From Pseudomonas oryzihabitans (GTDB lineage: Bacteria; Pseudomonadota; Gammaproteobacteria; Pseudomonadales; Pseudomonadaceae): a stretch of 64,000 bases of DNA. Below the pieces are notes generated by a model. The model was given only the letters and a program-made list of their open reading frames with translations. It did no database searches and was not told the DNA's origin. This document shows, piece after piece, positions 1-9,187 of the stretch. Position numbers and translations under genes: made by a program. Position 1 is the first letter of the stretch; each line of letters starts with the position of its first letter. The stretch lies in contig NZ_CP021645.1 of assembly GCF_006384975.1 (NCBI RefSeq), positions 4,673,501 to 4,737,500 of the forward strand, given 5' to 3'.

Positions 1-30
1 CATCCTACCGTTTCAATCGACCATAAGACA

Positions 31-65
31 GAAACCCCGCACGAGCGGGGTTTCTTATTTTTTGT
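31..65 (+). terminator. Rho-independent terminator of a gene off the left edge
   Basis: A perfect 10-bp stem (gaaaccccgc / gcggggtttc) with a 4-base loop is followed by a T-rich run (cttattttttg) on the plus strand. The T run on the plus side means it most naturally ends a plus-strand transcript entering from the left. It also lies just beyond the aceF stop and could act weakly for that minus-strand operon. Confidence 0.75.
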
Positions 66-104
66 CAGGAAGCGGTAGCCGAGTCGGCTACCGTCCTGTT
101 TGGC

Positions 105-2078
105 TTATAGCAGCAGCCCGCGGATTTCCGCCAGCAGATCGCCCAGGCGCTTGGTGAAGCGCGCCGCGGCGGCCCCGTTGATCACGCGGTGATCGTAGGA
201 CAGCGACAGCGGCAGCATCAGGCGCGGCTGGAAGGCCTTGCCGTCCCAGACCGGCTGCATGCTGGCCTTGGACACGCCGAGGATCGCCACTTCCGGGGCA
301 TTGACGATCGGCGTGAAGCCGATACCGCCGATGTGGCCCAGGCTGGAGATGGTGAAGCAGGCGCCCTGCATGTCGTCGCCGCTGAGCTTCTTGGTCCGCG
401 CCTTTTCCGCCAGTTGGGCGGCTTCGGCGGCGAGTTGCAGGAGGCTCTTCTGGTCGACGTTGCGGATGACCGGGACCAGCAGACCGTCCGGGGTGTCCAC
501 GGCGAAGCCGATGTGCACGTACTTCTTGCGGATCACCGCCTTGCCGCTGGGCGCCAGGGAGGCGTTGAAGTCCGGCAACTCCTTGAGCACATGGGCACAG
601 GCCTTGAGCAGGAACGGCAGGATGGTCAGCTTGACGCCGGCCTTTTCCGCCACGGCTTTCTGGCCGACGCGGAAGGCTTCCAGCTCGGTCACGTCGGACT
701 GGTCGAACTGGGTGACGTGGGGCACGTTCAACCAGCTGCGATGCAGGTTGGCGGCACCGACCTGCATGAGGCGCGTCATCGGCACCTCTTCGATCTCGCC
801 GAACTTGCTGAAGTCCACGGTGGGGATCGGCGGGATGCCGGCGCCACCGGTGGCACCCGCAGCCGCGGCCGGGGCCGCCTTGCTCTTCTGCAGCTGATCC
901 TTGACGTAGGTCTGGACGTCTTCCTTGAGGATGCGGCCCTTGGGACCGGTCGGGGTGACCTCGCCCAGGTCGACGCCGAATTCGCGGGCGACCATGCGCA
1001 CCGCCGGACCGGCGTGGACCTTCTTGCCCTTGCCAGCGGCAGGCGCGCTGGCGGGAGCGGTGGCCTTGGCCGGAGCCGCGGCTTTCTTCTCGGGCGCCGG
1101 GGCGCTGGCAGCGTTGCCCGCAGCCGGCTTGGCCGCGGCACCGGCCACCTTCAGAGTCAGGATCAGATCGCCGGTCTTGGCCTGGTCGTTGACCTTAATG
1201 GCGACGCTTTCCACCACGCCCGCCTTGGGCGCCGGGATTTCCATGCTGGCCTTGTCGGACTCCAGCACGATCAGCGACTGCTCGGCCTTGACTTGGTCAC
1301 CGGCCTTGACCAGCACCTCGATGACGTTGGCGCTGCCGGTGGAGCCGATGTCGGGGACCTTGATCTCCTCGACCGATTCACCGGCCGGCTCGGCGGCGGC
1401 TTCCTCGTGCAGCTCGGGCTCGGCGGCTTCCTTCGCGGGCTTGTCGCCAGCGGTGGAGGCGACGCTCTTGCTCGGCTTGGCATTGGCGGCGCCCTTGAGC
1501 ACCAGGATCAGATCGCCGGTGCCCACTTCGTCGCCGACCTTGACGGAAACGCTCTCCACCACGCCAGCGGCGGGGGAGGGGATTTCCATGCTGGCCTTGT
1601 CGGATTCCAGGGTGATCAGCGTCTGCTCGGCGGCGATGGTGTCGCCGGGCTTGACCGCCACCTCGATGATGCTGGCCTTGCCGCTGGAGCCGATGTCCGG
1701 AACGTGGATCTCCTGGGACTCGCCTTCACCGGCGGACGCCGAAGCGTCCTCGTCGCCGGCCGGCGTCGGGGTTTCGCTTTCCTCGACCTGGGTCTGCTTG
1801 GACTCGGCCTTGGGTTCGGCGGCGGGTTCGCTACCGGAGGCAGCGTCGTCACCTTCCAGGTCGATCAGCAGATCACCGGTCTTGAGGGTGTCGCCGACCT
1901 TGATGTGCAGGGCGGCGATCTTGCCGGCCTTGGGGGCCGGGATCTCCATGCTGGCCTTGTCGGACTCCAGCACCACCAGGCTCTGTTCGGCCTCGACGGT
2001 ATCGCCGACCTTCACCAGCAGCTCGATGACTTCGCCGTCGCCACTGCCGATGTCGGGTACGCGGATGGTCTCGCTCAC
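105..2078 (-). CDS. aceF: Dihydrolipoyllysine acetyltransferase, E2 of pyruvate dehydrogenase, three lipoyl domains
   Basis: This 657-residue E2 moves acetyl groups from E1-bound hydroxyethyl-TPP to CoA. Three lipoyl domains are visible, each with an ESDKASME swinging-arm motif (lysines near 41, 161 and 276), separated by Ala/Pro/Glu-rich linkers. A peripheral-subunit-binding domain follows (about 354-392), then the catalytic domain with the DHRVING motif (His about 630, Asn about 634). P. aeruginosa AceF has two lipoyl domains as I recall, whereas Azotobacter vinelandii E2 has three, so this is the longer form. The start is GTG, chosen because AGAGGAA lies just upstream and the protein begins directly with a lipoyl domain (SETIRVPDIG). 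It lies 28 bp downstream of aceE in the same operon. Confidence 0.97.
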   Translation of the reverse strand: MSETIRVPDIGSGDGEVIELLVKVGDTVEAEQSLVVLESDKASMEIPAPKAGKIAALHIKVGDTLKTGDLLIDLEGDDAASGSEPAAEPKAESKQTQVEESETPTPAGDEDASASAGEGESQEIHVPDIGSSGKASIIEVAVKPGDTIAAEQTLITLESDKASMEIPSPAAGVVESVSVKVGDEVGTGDLILVLKGAANAKPSKSVASTAGDKPAKEAAEPELHEEAAAEPAGESVEEIKVPDIGSTGSANVIEVLVKAGDQVKAEQSLIVLESDKASMEIPAPKAGVVESVAIKVNDQAKTGDLILTLKVAGAAAKPAAGNAASAPAPEKKAAAPAKATAPASAPAAGKGKKVHAGPAVRMVAREFGVDLGEVTPTGPKGRILKEDVQTYVKDQLQKSKAAPAAAAGATGGAGIPPIPTVDFSKFGEIEEVPMTRLMQVGAANLHRSWLNVPHVTQFDQSDVTELEAFRVGQKAVAEKAGVKLTILPFLLKACAHVLKELPDFNASLAPSGKAVIRKKYVHIGFAVDTPDGLLVPVIRNVDQKSLLQLAAEAAQLAEKARTKKLSGDDMQGACFTISSLGHIGGIGFTPIVNAPEVAILGVSKASMQPVWDGKAFQPRLMLPLSLSYDHRVINGAAAARFTKRLGDLLAEIRGLLL

Positions 2079-2106
2079 AATTGTTTCCTCTTATCCGTGT
2101 GCCGCA

Positions 2107-4749
2107 TCAGCAATCCAGGGGATTGCGCTTCTCGGTGTCGATGCCGAACTTGGTGATGGCGTCGGCCACGACCTTGCGTTCCAGCTTGCCTTGGTTGGCC
2201 AGCGCCTGCAGAGCGGCGACGGCGACCCAACGGCGGTCGACCTCGAAGTGATCACGCAGCTTCTTGCGGCTGTCGCTGCGACCGAAGCCGTCGGTACCCA
2301 GCACCTGGAATTCGGTGGGGACCCACTGGCGGATCTGGTCGGCGAACAGCTTCATGTAGTCGGTGGAGGCGATGACCGGACCCTGGCGCTCGCCCAGGCA
2401 CTGCTCGACGTAGGTCAGGCGGCGCTCTTCCAGCGGGTGCAGGCGGTTCCAGCGATCCACGGCCAGGCCTTCACGGCGCAGTTCGTTGAAGCTGGTGACG
2501 CTCCAGATGTCGGCGCCGACGCCCATCTCGCGCAGCAGGCTCGCGGCAGCGCGGACCTCGTTGAGGATGGTGCCCGAGCCCAGCAGCTGGACGCGGTGCT
2601 TGAAGTCGCCTTTCTCTTCTTCCAGCAGGTACATGCCCTTGATGATGCCTTCCTCGACACCTTCGGGCATGGCCGGCTGCTGGTAGTTCTCGTTCATCAC
2701 GGTGATGTAGTAGAAGACGCTCTGCTGCAGTTCCATCATCTGATGGATGCCTTCGCGCATGATCACCGCCAGCTCGTAGGCATAGGTGGGATCGTAGCTG
2801 CGGCAGTTGGGGATGGTGCCGGCCAGGATGTGGCTGTGACCGTCCTCGTGCTGCAGGCCTTCACCGTTCAGGGTGGTGCGGCCGGAGGTGCCGCCGAGCA
2901 GGAAGCCGCGGGTCTGGGCATCGCCCGCCGCCCAGGCCAGGTCGCCGATGCGCTGGAAGCCGAACATCGAATAGAAGATGTAGACCGGCAGCATTGGCTG
3001 GTTGTAGTTGCTGTAGGCGGTACCGGCGGCGATGAAGGAGGACATGGCGCCGGCCTCGTTGAGGCCTTCCTGGAGGATCTGGCCATCCTTCTCTTCGCGG
3101 TAGTACATCACCTGGTCGCGGTCGACCGGCTCATAGAGCTGGCCGTGGGGCGAGTAGATGCCCAGCTGGCGGAACATGCCTTCCATGCCGAAGGTACGGG
3201 CCTCGTCGGCGAGGATGGGCACGATGCGCTTGCCCAGGTCCTTGTCCTTGACCAGTTGCGACAGGATGCGGCCGAAGGCCATGGTGGTGGAGATCTCGCG
3301 ATCGCCGGAGCCGTCCAGCACCGCCTTCAGGGTGTCCAGCGGCGGGGTGGGGATGCTGATGCTGCGGGCGCGACGCTGGGGCAGGTGGCCGCCCAGGGCT
3401 TCGCGGCGGCTCATCAGGTACTTCATCTCGGCGCTGTCGTCGGCCGGGCGATAGAAGGGCAGCTCGCTGAGCTGGGAGTCGTTCAGCGGGATGTCGAAGC
3501 GATCGCGGAATTTCTTCAGCGACTCCACATCGACCTTCTTGGTGTTGTGCGCGGTGTTCTTGGCTTCGCCCGCACCGGTGCCGTAGCCCTTGATGGTCTT
3601 GGCCAGGATGACGGTGGGCTGGCCCTTGTGGTTGACCGCCTGGTGGTAGGCCGCATAGACCTTGTAGGGGTCGTGACCGCCACGGTTGAGCTTCCAGATC
3701 TCGTCGTCGGACAGGTCCTCGACCATCTTGAGCAGCTCGGGATTGGCGCCGAAGAAGTGCTTGCGCACATAGGCACCGTCTTTGGCCTTGTAGTTCTGGT
3801 ATTCACCGTCGACCACGGCGTCCATGCGCTGCTGCATGCGACCTTCGGTGTCGCGGGCGAACAGCGGGTCCCACATGCGGCCCCAGAGGACCTTGGTGAC
3901 GTTCCAGTCGGCGCCGCGGAAGATGCCTTCCAGTTCCTGGACGATCTTGCCGTTGCCGCGTACCGGGCCGTCGAGGCGCTGCAGGTTGCAGTTGATGACG
4001 AAGATCAGGTTGTCGAGGTTCTCGCGGCCGGCCAGGGAGATGGCACCCAGGGTTTCCGGCTCGTCGCACTCGCCGTCGCCGATGAAGCACCAGACCTTCT
4101 GCTTGCCGGCCGGGATGTAGCCGCGGTTCTCCAGGTACTTCATGAAGCGGGCCTGGTAGATGGCGGTGATGGGGCCCAGACCCATGGAGACGGTCGGGAA
4201 CTGCCAGAAGTCGGGCATCAGGTGCGGGTGCGGGTAGCTCGACAGGCCCTTGCCGTCCACTTCCTGGCGGAAGTTGTTCATCTGGTCTTCGGAGAGGCGG
4301 CCTTCCAGGAAGGCACGGGCGTAGACGCCGGGCGAGGCGTGGCCCTGATAGTAGATCAGGTCGCCGCCGTGCTCTTCGTTGGGCGCTTTCCAGAAATAGT
4401 TGAAGCCGATGTCATAGAGGGTGGCGCTGGAGGCGAAGGTGGAGATGTGGCCACCCAGATCCGGATCCTTGAGGTTGGCGCGCATGACCATCGCCAGGGC
4501 ATTCCAGCGGACCAGCGAGCGGATACGGCGCTCCATGAACAGGTCGCCCGGCATATGGGCTTCCTTGGTCACTGGAATGGTGTTGCGATAGGGGGTGGTG
4601 ATGGAGTAGGGCAGCTGGGTACCACTGCGGGTGGCCAGTTCGCCCATGCGGGTCATCAGATAATGAACGCGCTCCTCGCCTTCGTGGTCGAGGACGGACT
4701 CCAGGGCGTCCAGCCATTCCTGGGTTTCGACGGGATCGAGATCTTGCAT
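2107..4749 (-). CDS. aceE: Pyruvate dehydrogenase E1 component (homodimeric type)
   Basis: This 880-residue protein matches the size of the E. coli-type homodimeric E1 (about 887), which decarboxylates pyruvate on thiamine diphosphate and acetylates the E2 lipoyl arm. The TPP-binding segment GDGECDEPETLG followed by NLIFVINCNLQRLDGPVRG is visible near residues 220-260. It is first in the aceEF operon, and the ATG lies close to the end of a divergent regulatory region shared with glnE. A 15-bp palindrome about 110 bp upstream is a good candidate operator (separate entry). Confidence 0.97.
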   Translation of the reverse strand: MQDLDPVETQEWLDALESVLDHEGEERVHYLMTRMGELATRSGTQLPYSITTPYRNTIPVTKEAHMPGDLFMERRIRSLVRWNALAMVMRANLKDPDLGGHISTFASSATLYDIGFNYFWKAPNEEHGGDLIYYQGHASPGVYARAFLEGRLSEDQMNNFRQEVDGKGLSSYPHPHLMPDFWQFPTVSMGLGPITAIYQARFMKYLENRGYIPAGKQKVWCFIGDGECDEPETLGAISLAGRENLDNLIFVINCNLQRLDGPVRGNGKIVQELEGIFRGADWNVTKVLWGRMWDPLFARDTEGRMQQRMDAVVDGEYQNYKAKDGAYVRKHFFGANPELLKMVEDLSDDEIWKLNRGGHDPYKVYAAYHQAVNHKGQPTVILAKTIKGYGTGAGEAKNTAHNTKKVDVESLKKFRDRFDIPLNDSQLSELPFYRPADDSAEMKYLMSRREALGGHLPQRRARSISIPTPPLDTLKAVLDGSGDREISTTMAFGRILSQLVKDKDLGKRIVPILADEARTFGMEGMFRQLGIYSPHGQLYEPVDRDQVMYYREEKDGQILQEGLNEAGAMSSFIAAGTAYSNYNQPMLPVYIFYSMFGFQRIGDLAWAAGDAQTRGFLLGGTSGRTTLNGEGLQHEDGHSHILAGTIPNCRSYDPTYAYELAVIMREGIHQMMELQQSVFYYITVMNENYQQPAMPEGVEEGIIKGMYLLEEEKGDFKHRVQLLGSGTILNEVRAAASLLREMGVGADIWSVTSFNELRREGLAVDRWNRLHPLEERRLTYVEQCLGERQGPVIASTDYMKLFADQIRQWVPTEFQVLGTDGFGRSDSRKKLRDHFEVDRRWVAVAALQALANQGKLERKVVADAITKFGIDTEKRNPLDC

Positions 4750-4860
4750 GGCTTGCTCCAGGGCGGAAAGGCTTCCAGAATCGGTCGCCTCAGGGTCGCC
4801 GCCGGCCTCTTGGGGGCAGCGAAAATTCTTGGATTTATGACCGGACGGTTCCGATCGGCG

Positions 4861-4875
4861 TGTAGTTTTACTACA
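4861..4875. promoter_or_regulatory. 15-bp palindrome upstream of aceE, candidate RccR operator
   Basis: TGTAGT-TTT-ACTACA is a perfect palindrome with 6-bp arms and a 3-bp spacer, 112 bp upstream of the aceE ATG in the aceE/glnE divergent region. In P. fluorescens the KDPG-responsive RpiR-family regulator RccR is reported to bind a 15-bp pseudo-palindrome at aceE; the match in length, symmetry and position is the basis of this call. The literature motif was recalled, not checked. A weak sigma70-like pair (CTGAAA, 17 bp, TAAAAC, minus strand) would put the palindrome over the aceE -10. Confidence 0.6.
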
Positions 4876-4887
4876 AATTCAATTTCG

Positions 4888-4906
4888 TTTCAGCTCTCGG
4901 CTGAAA
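4888..4906. repeat. Second inverted repeat in the aceE-glnE intergenic region
   Basis: TTTCAGC-TCTCG-GCTGAAA has 7-bp perfect arms and a 5-bp loop, 12 bp beyond the RccR-like palindrome. It could be a second operator or part of the aceE promoter. A further small palindrome, TTCGAC-GTTT-GTCGAA, lies at 4921-4936. The rest of the 329-bp gap (4750-5078) shows no gene and no convincing glnE promoter. Confidence 0.4.
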
Positions 4907-5078
4907 TGGATAAAAAACAATTCGACGTTTGTCGAACGCTCTGCTCCAGGGCTCGCGAACTCCGAACCGCGGACATGGAAACGGTTCCCGCTCGGACCGG
5001 GTGGTCCGTCGGAATGTCCCCGGAATCGGCGGCGTAGCAGGGGTGGCGGGGTTCGACTGTCTTTGCGCAGGACTGCCC

Positions 5079-8039
5079 ATGATACCGCCTCTTCGTCCCG
5101 ATCTGCCTCCTACTCTCGTCGCATGCGCCGACCTCGCCGAGCGCCGCCTGGGCGAAGCTCTGGCCGGCGAGTCGACTGCTGCCGCTCGGCATGCGCAGTG
5201 GTCCGCGCCGTTGCGCGCGGAATGGCGGCGGGTGGCTGCGCTCAGTGATTTCGTCGTCGAGCAATTCTGTCGCCTGCCCGAGCCCTGCCTGGCACTGGTC
5301 GACAGCGGTGCCCTGCACCAGGCGCTGGCGCCGGGGGAGATGGCGCAGCGGCTGCGCGAGGTGCTGGCGGACTGCCCGGACGAAGCCGAGTTGGGGCGGC
5401 GCTTGCGGCGTTTCCGCATGCTGCAGCAGGTACGCATCGTCTGGCGCGACCTGACCCGCCAGGCCGACCTGGTGGAAACCTGCCGCGACCTCAGCGACCT
5501 GGCCGATGCCTGCATCGACCAGGCCTGCGCCTGGCTGTACGCCCAGCAGTGCGCCCAGTTCGGCGTGCCGACCGGTCAATATAGTGGCGAGCCGCAGCAG
5601 TTGGTGGTGCTGGGCATGGGTAAGCTGGGCGCGGGCGAACTCAATCTGTCCTCCGACATCGACCTGATCTTCGCCTATGGCGAGGCGGGCGAGACGCGCG
5701 GGGCGCGGCGCGAGCAGGACAACCAGGAATTCTTCACCCGGCTCGGCCAGCGGCTGATCAAGGCGCTGGACGCCGTCACCGTGGACGGCTTCGTCTTCCG
5801 CGTCGACATGCGTCTGCGCCCCTATGGCAGCGCCGGCGCCCTGGTGCTGAGCTTCGCGGCCATGGAACTCTATTATCAGGACCAGGGGCGCGACTGGGAG
5901 CGCTACGCCATGATCAAGGCGCGGGTGGTCGGTGGCGACCAGGCCAGTGGCGCCGAATTGCTGACCCTGTTGCGGCCCTTCGTCTATCGGCGTTACCTGG
6001 ATTTCTCCGCCATCGAAGCCTTGCGCAGCATGAAGCAGCTGATCCGGCAGGAGGTGCGCCGGCGCGGCATGACCGACAACGTCAAGCTGGGCGCGGGTGG
6101 CATCCGCGAGGTGGAGTTCATCGCCCAGGCTTATCAGCTGATCCACGGCGGGCGTGATCCGGTACTGCAACAGCGGCCGCTGCTCAAGGTGCTGACCAGC
6201 TTGCGCGAGCGAGGCTATCTGCCGGCGTCGGCCGAAGCCGAGTTGCGCGAAGGCTATGGTTTTTTGCGTTATGTCGAGCATGCCTTGCAGGCCATCGCCG
6301 ATCAGCAGACCCAGACCCTGCCGGTGGACCCCCAGAACCGGGCTCGGGTGGCCTTCCTGATGGGCTACGCCGACTGGGACGCCTTCTATGCGGCACTAGA
6401 CGGCTGGCGTACGCGCGTCGATTGGCATTTCCAGCAGACCATCGCCGATCCGGAGGAAGAAGCCCAGAGCGCCGAGCTGGAAGACAGCTGGCTGCCATTA
6501 TGGGAAGACCTGCTCGACCCCGAGGAAAGCCTGGCGCGTTTGCGCAAGGCGGGTTTCCAGGCACCGGAGCAGGCGCTGGAGTTGCTGGCGCAGTTGCGCG
6601 CCAGTGGCCAGGTGCGGGCCATGCAGCGCGCCGGTCGCGAACGGCTGGATGCCTTCATGCCGCGCCTGCTGGATGCGGTGAGCGTCGACGAGCAGCCCGA
6701 CCGGGCGCTGGAGCGGGTGTTGCCGTTGGTGGAGGCGGTGGCGCGGCGCTCCGCCTATCTGGTCCTGCTCAGCGAGAATCCGCCGGCATTGGCGCGACTG
6801 TTGGAACTCTGCGGCGCCAGCGCCTGGGTAGCCGAGCAGATCGCCCGCTATCCGGCGCTGCTCGATGAATTGCTCAACGAAGGCCGGCTCTACAATCCGC
6901 CGCAGAAGCCGGAGCTGGCCGCCGAGTTGCGCGAGCGGCTGATGCGCCTGCCCGAAGAAGACCTGGAACAGCAGATGGACGTGCTGCGCCACTTCAAGCG
7001 CGCCCATAGCCTGCGGGTGGCGGCGGCGGAGATCGTCGGCAGCCTGCCCTTGATGAAGGTGAGCGACTACCTCACCTGGCTGGCCGAGGTGATTCTCGCC
7101 GAGGTGTTCGGCCTGGCCTGGCGCCAACTGGTGCAGCGCCACGGCACCCCCCAGCGCCGCGATGGCTCGCCCTGCCAGCCGGACTTCATCATCGTCGGCT
7201 ACGGCAAGGTCGGCGGCATCGAGCTGGGGCATGGCTCGGACCTCGACCTGGTGTTCATCCACGATGCCGATCCCCTGGCCGAGAGCGATGGCGCCAAGCC
7301 CCTGGATGGCGCCCAGTTTTTCAATCGCCTTGGTCAACGCATCATCCATCTGCTCACCACCACCACCCCGGTGGGTACCCTCTATGAAGTGGACATGCGC
7401 CTGCGGCCGTCCGGCGCGGCGGGGCTGCTGGTCAGCTCGCTGGAGGCCTTCGAGCGCTACCAGGGCAGCGAGGCCTGGACCTGGGAGCACCAGGCCCTGG
7501 TGCGGGCGCGGGTAGTGGCGGGTTGCCCGCGGCTGGGCGAGCGCTTCGACGCCGTGCGGGCGCGGATCCTGGGGCGGCAGCGGGAGCTGGCGACGCTGCG
7601 GGCCGAGGTGGCCAGCATGCGCGACAAGATGCTCGACAACCTCGGCACCGCGGTCACCGCCGGTGGCCTGGGACCGAACGCGCGCCGGCCGGAGCAGCTG
7701 TTCGACCTCAAGCAGGATGCCGGCGGTATCGTCGATATCGAATTTATGGTCCAATATGCCGTTCTGGCCTGGTCGTGGCAGCACCCCGAATTGCTGCGTT
7801 TTCCCGACAATATCCGCATCCTGGAATCCCTCGAAGCGGTCGGTCTGTTACCGGCCACGGACGCCATCGCCCTGCGCGAAGCCTACAAGGTCTACCGCGC
7901 CGCGATGCACCGCCTGGTCTTGCAGAAACAGCCGGGCAAGGTGCCGGCCGATGGCTTTCTCGCCGAGCGCGACGAAGTGCGCCGCATCTGGCACGGCCTG
8001 GGGTTGGACGCACCGTCTGGCAATCCGGCTACCTTTTAG
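5079..8039 (+). CDS. glnE: Bifunctional glutamine synthetase adenylyltransferase / adenylyl-removing enzyme
   Basis: GlnE adds and removes AMP on glutamine synthetase in response to PII and glutamine. The protein (986 residues from ATG 5079) has the expected duplicated nucleotidyltransferase architecture: SSDIDLIF near 191-198 in the adenylyl-removing half and GSDLDLVF near 718-725 in the adenylylating half, with RLRPYGSAG/RLRPSGAAG partner motifs. The frame is open 50 codons further upstream, but those residues look non-coding. ATG 5079 gives MIPPLRPDLPP, which resembles family N-termini, and has AGGA nearby. It is followed not by ilvE as in P. aeruginosa but by a 22-codon remnant and then waaF. 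Confidence 0.95.
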   Translation: MIPPLRPDLPPTLVACADLAERRLGEALAGESTAAARHAQWSAPLRAEWRRVAALSDFVVEQFCRLPEPCLALVDSGALHQALAPGEMAQRLREVLADCPDEAELGRRLRRFRMLQQVRIVWRDLTRQADLVETCRDLSDLADACIDQACAWLYAQQCAQFGVPTGQYSGEPQQLVVLGMGKLGAGELNLSSDIDLIFAYGEAGETRGARREQDNQEFFTRLGQRLIKALDAVTVDGFVFRVDMRLRPYGSAGALVLSFAAMELYYQDQGRDWERYAMIKARVVGGDQASGAELLTLLRPFVYRRYLDFSAIEALRSMKQLIRQEVRRRGMTDNVKLGAGGIREVEFIAQAYQLIHGGRDPVLQQRPLLKVLTSLRERGYLPASAEAELREGYGFLRYVEHALQAIADQQTQTLPVDPQNRARVAFLMGYADWDAFYAALDGWRTRVDWHFQQTIADPEEEAQSAELEDSWLPLWEDLLDPEESLARLRKAGFQAPEQALELLAQLRASGQVRAMQRAGRERLDAFMPRLLDAVSVDEQPDRALERVLPLVEAVARRSAYLVLLSENPPALARLLELCGASAWVAEQIARYPALLDELLNEGRLYNPPQKPELAAELRERLMRLPEEDLEQQMDVLRHFKRAHSLRVAAAEIVGSLPLMKVSDYLTWLAEVILAEVFGLAWRQLVQRHGTPQRRDGSPCQPDFIIVGYGKVGGIELGHGSDLDLVFIHDADPLAESDGAKPLDGAQFFNRLGQRIIHLLTTTTPVGTLYEVDMRLRPSGAAGLLVSSLEAFERYQGSEAWTWEHQALVRARVVAGCPRLGERFDAVRARILGRQRELATLRAEVASMRDKMLDNLGTAVTAGGLGPNARRPEQLFDLKQDAGGIVDIEFMVQYAVLAWSWQHPELLRFPDNIRILESLEAVGLLPATDAIALREAYKVYRAAMHRLVLQKQPGKVPADGFLAERDEVRRIWHGLGLDAPSGNPATF

Positions 8040-8064
8040 GCCGCCATCAGTTAGGAGAGTCAAG

Positions 8065-8133
8065 ATGTCGATGTCCGAGCGGGACCTTTCGATCAGGCAG
8101 GGCCTGATGTGGCTGGAGTCGGTCACCCGCTAG
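8065..8133 (+). pseudogene. ilvE: 22-codon ORF, probable deletion scar of ilvE
   Basis: A strong ribosome site (TTAGGAGAG) precedes ATG and a 22-residue peptide beginning MSMSERD and ending SVTR. P. aeruginosa IlvE (branched-chain aminotransferase) begins MSMADRDG as I recall, and ilvE lies exactly here, between glnE and waaF. The simplest reading is an internal in-frame deletion that kept the start region and the last few codons. The stop is 19 bp before the waaF ATG, which lacks an obvious Shine-Dalgarno, so the peptide may now help load ribosomes for waaF. The IlvE identity of the last 15 residues is not established. Confidence 0.5.
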
Positions 8134-8152
8134 GTGCCGACCGCCTGCCAAC

Positions 8153-9187
8153 ATGAATATTCTGATCATCGGACCCAGTTGGGTCGGCGACATGGTGATG
8201 GCGCAGACCCTCTTCGTCTGCCTCAAGCGCCAGCACCCCGACTGCCAGATCGACGTCCTCGCGCCCGAGTGGAGTCGCCCGTTGCTTGAGCGCATGCCCG
8301 AGGTGCGCGAGGCGCTGAGTTTTCCCCTCGGTCATGGCGCTTTCGAACTGGCCACTCGCCGGCGTATCGGCCAGCAACTGCGCGGTCGCTACGACCAGGC
8401 GATCCTGCTGCCCAATTCGCTGAAGTCGGCGCTGGTGCCTTATTTCGCCGGTATCCCCAAGCGCACCGGTTGGCGCGGCGAAATGAGATTCGGCCTGCTC
8501 AACGACATCCGCACCCTGGACAAGGCCCGTTATCCGTTGATGATCGAGCGCTTCATGGCGCTGGCCTATGCCCCGGGTACCGCCTTGCCCAAACCCTATC
8601 CCGAGCCGCGACTGGCCATCGACCCGGCCAGCCGCGACGCCGCCCTGGAGCGCTTCGGTCTGAGCCTGGACCGGCCGGTGCTGGCGCTCTGCCCGGGCGC
8701 CGAATTCGGCGAGGCCAAGCGCTGGCCAGCCGAGCACTACGCCGCCGTGGCCGATGCCCGGCTGCGGCAGGGCTGGCAGGTATGGCTATTCGGCTCGCAA
8801 AAGGACGCCCCCGGTGGCGAGGAGATCCGCGAGTGGGTCACCCCTGGCCTGGAAGACGATGTCTATAACCTCGCCGGGCGCACCTCCCTGGCCGAGGCCA
8901 TCGATCTGCTGTCCTGCGCCAGCGCGGTGGTCAGCAACGACTCGGGCCTGATGCACGTGGCCGCCGCCCTGGATCGCCCGCTGGTAGCTGTTTATGGCTC
9001 CACCTCGCCGGGCTTCACGCCGCCGCTGGCTAGCCAGGTGGAAACGGTGCGCCTGGGGCTGGAGTGCAGTCCCTGCTTCGACCGCACCTGCCGCTTCGGC
9101 CATTACGATTGCCTGCGCCTGCTTCAGCCGAGTCAGGTGCAGGACGCCCTCGGCCGCCTGGTCGCCGATCCGGTCGAGGTAGGCTAG
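8153..9187 (+). CDS. waaF: ADP-heptose:LPS heptosyltransferase II
   Basis: This 344-residue GT9 enzyme adds the second L-glycero-D-manno-heptose of the inner core. It opens with MNILIIGPSWVGDMVMAQTL, a characteristic WaaF start, and carries the C-terminal acceptor/donor motif SNDSGLMHVAAAL near residue 262. No clear Shine-Dalgarno precedes the ATG, hence the suspicion of coupling to the upstream 22-codon ORF. The stop codon abuts the waaC ATG directly. It is the first real gene of the LPS core operon. Confidence 0.96.
   Translation: MNILIIGPSWVGDMVMAQTLFVCLKRQHPDCQIDVLAPEWSRPLLERMPEVREALSFPLGHGAFELATRRRIGQQLRGRYDQAILLPNSLKSALVPYFAGIPKRTGWRGEMRFGLLNDIRTLDKARYPLMIERFMALAYAPGTALPKPYPEPRLAIDPASRDAALERFGLSLDRPVLALCPGAEFGEAKRWPAEHYAAVADARLRQGWQVWLFGSQKDAPGGEEIREWVTPGLEDDVYNLAGRTSLAEAIDLLSCASAVVSNDSGLMHVAAALDRPLVAVYGSTSPGFTPPLASQVETVRLGLECSPCFDRTCRFGHYDCLRLLQPSQVQDALGRLVADPVEVG

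Noticed and set aside
189..5037. Very long plus-strand open frames antisense to aceF and aceE
   Set aside because: They mirror the codon pattern of the genuine minus-strand genes in GC-rich DNA, show no known domains, and aceE/aceF are certain.
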